Assembly (NCBI RefSeq): GCF_016031635.1
Contig: NZ_JACEGD010000016.1
Location: 149,494 to 213,493 of the forward strand
DNA: 64,000 bases
Source of the DNA: Bradyrhizobium diversitatis
GTDB lineage: Bacteria; Pseudomonadota; Alphaproteobacteria; Rhizobiales; Xanthobacteraceae
Direction of reading: 5' to 3'
Every line of letters begins with the position of its first letter. Position 1 is the stretch's first letter. The notes beneath the pieces were generated by a model. That model was not told the DNA's origin. It saw only the letters and a program-made list of their open reading frames with translations, and searched no databases. The position numbers and the translations under genes are program-made. Positions 63,716 to 64,000 of this stretch are shown one piece after another.

Positions 63716-64000
63716 TTAAGAAGCCGAATTGAGCGGGGCCGGACAGGCGCGCGTGCGCCAGAGCTGGATCAGGAACAGGCACAAGAGTTCTCTGATCCAG
63801 GCGAGGATGCGGCGGAAGTTGTGGCCGACGGCTGAGAGGATGACGTTGGCCGCATCGCCGGCGCGGCCTTTGAGGTAGCAGCGGCCGAGGTGGCCATCGG
63901 TCTTCAGGTGTCCGATGATGGGTTCGATGGCGGAACGGCGGCGCAGCTCGCGCTTGATGACACCGAAGACGCCGCGCTTCTGGCCAGAGATGAAGATTCG
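63716..64000 (-). mobile_element. IS5-like transposase, C-terminal part (continues past the window)
   Basis: On the minus strand a frame of 94 codons enters from the right edge and ends in TAA at 63716-63718. The residues (RRRSAIEPIIGHLK, DGHLGRCYLKGRAGDAANV, LSAVGHNFRRILAW) are the C-terminal DDE-transposase region of IS5-family elements: the Glu in IEPIIGHLK is the third catalytic acid. The left terminal inverted repeat should lie to the left of 63716, but I could not fix it, so the element boundary is open. The 228-bp gap between the transglutaminase gene and this frame holds no clear gene. Confidence 0.8.

Noticed and set aside
63560..63835. Plus-strand frame of 91 codons at the right edge
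   Set aside because: It overlaps the IS5-type transposase frame on the opposite strand, which has clear transposase residues.

Overview
The window is 64 kb of high-GC DNA that reads as the chromosome of an alphaproteobacterium, most likely Bradyrhizobium or a close relative. The reasons are the strong GC bias at third codon positions, the intergenic palindromic repeats (several families, some containing CATTCCGGGG / CCCCGGAATG arms) and the large set of dispersed acyl-CoA catabolism genes. I see no tRNA, rRNA, CRISPR array or phage. The only mobile-element trace is the 3' end of an IS5-type transposase at the right edge.

Layout. 1-4670: the tail of a chemoreceptor, then an RND efflux pump (permease before adaptor) preceded by a 16-codon leader reading frame. 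4822-22955: an acyl-CoA catabolism island with a thiolase-like protein, nitronate monooxygenase, two acyl-CoA dehydrogenases, four enoyl-CoA hydratase/isomerases, two acyl-CoA synthetases, two SDRs, a GST, a VOC protein, and a kinase plus small partner (DUF6285/LvaB type). The kinase, its partner and an ACAD10/11-type dehydrogenase resemble the levulinate/4-hydroxyacyl-CoA pathway. 23275-31171: a YccF membrane protein, two AraC-type regulators (one truncated), and an exported-protein set with two tandem DUF1254/DUF1214 proteins and a Phenol_MetA_deg-type outer-membrane protein. 31717-34512: phosphoenolpyruvate carboxylase. 34609-38415: an SMP-30-type lactonase, an SDR and a thiolase/DUF35 pair, all on the minus strand. 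38589-43429: amidase plus DUF2848, a 2OG-Fe(II) oxygenase plus AlkB, and an MFS transporter.

43407-54393 is a homoprotocatechuate (3,4-dihydroxyphenylacetate) meta-cleavage locus. hpaH, hpaF, hpaE, hpaD, a one-domain FAH protein (hpaG-like) and a ThDP-dependent enzyme run leftward. hpaR (MarR), an LDH2-family dehydrogenase, an HpaI-type aldolase and a UxaA/GarD-type dehydratase run rightward. A perfect 12-bp palindrome sits in the divergent promoter and is probably the HpaR operator. 54625-56425 encodes a PAS protein and a membrane chemoreceptor with overlapping genes, which looks like a two-piece Aer receptor. 56790-63487 holds three tightly packed genes (transglutaminase-DUF2126, circularly permuted ATP-grasp-alpha-E, stand-alone transglutaminase) that form a conserved but biochemically obscure peptide-ligation/cleavage system.

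The most promising under-described items are the transglutaminase/ATP-grasp/alpha-E operon, the split ACAD10/11-like (Lva-like) module, the ThDP enzyme and sugar-acid-type genes attached to the hpa locus, and the RND pump whose TM10 lacks the proton-relay lysine. Gene calls rest on reading protein motifs by eye; no database search was run.
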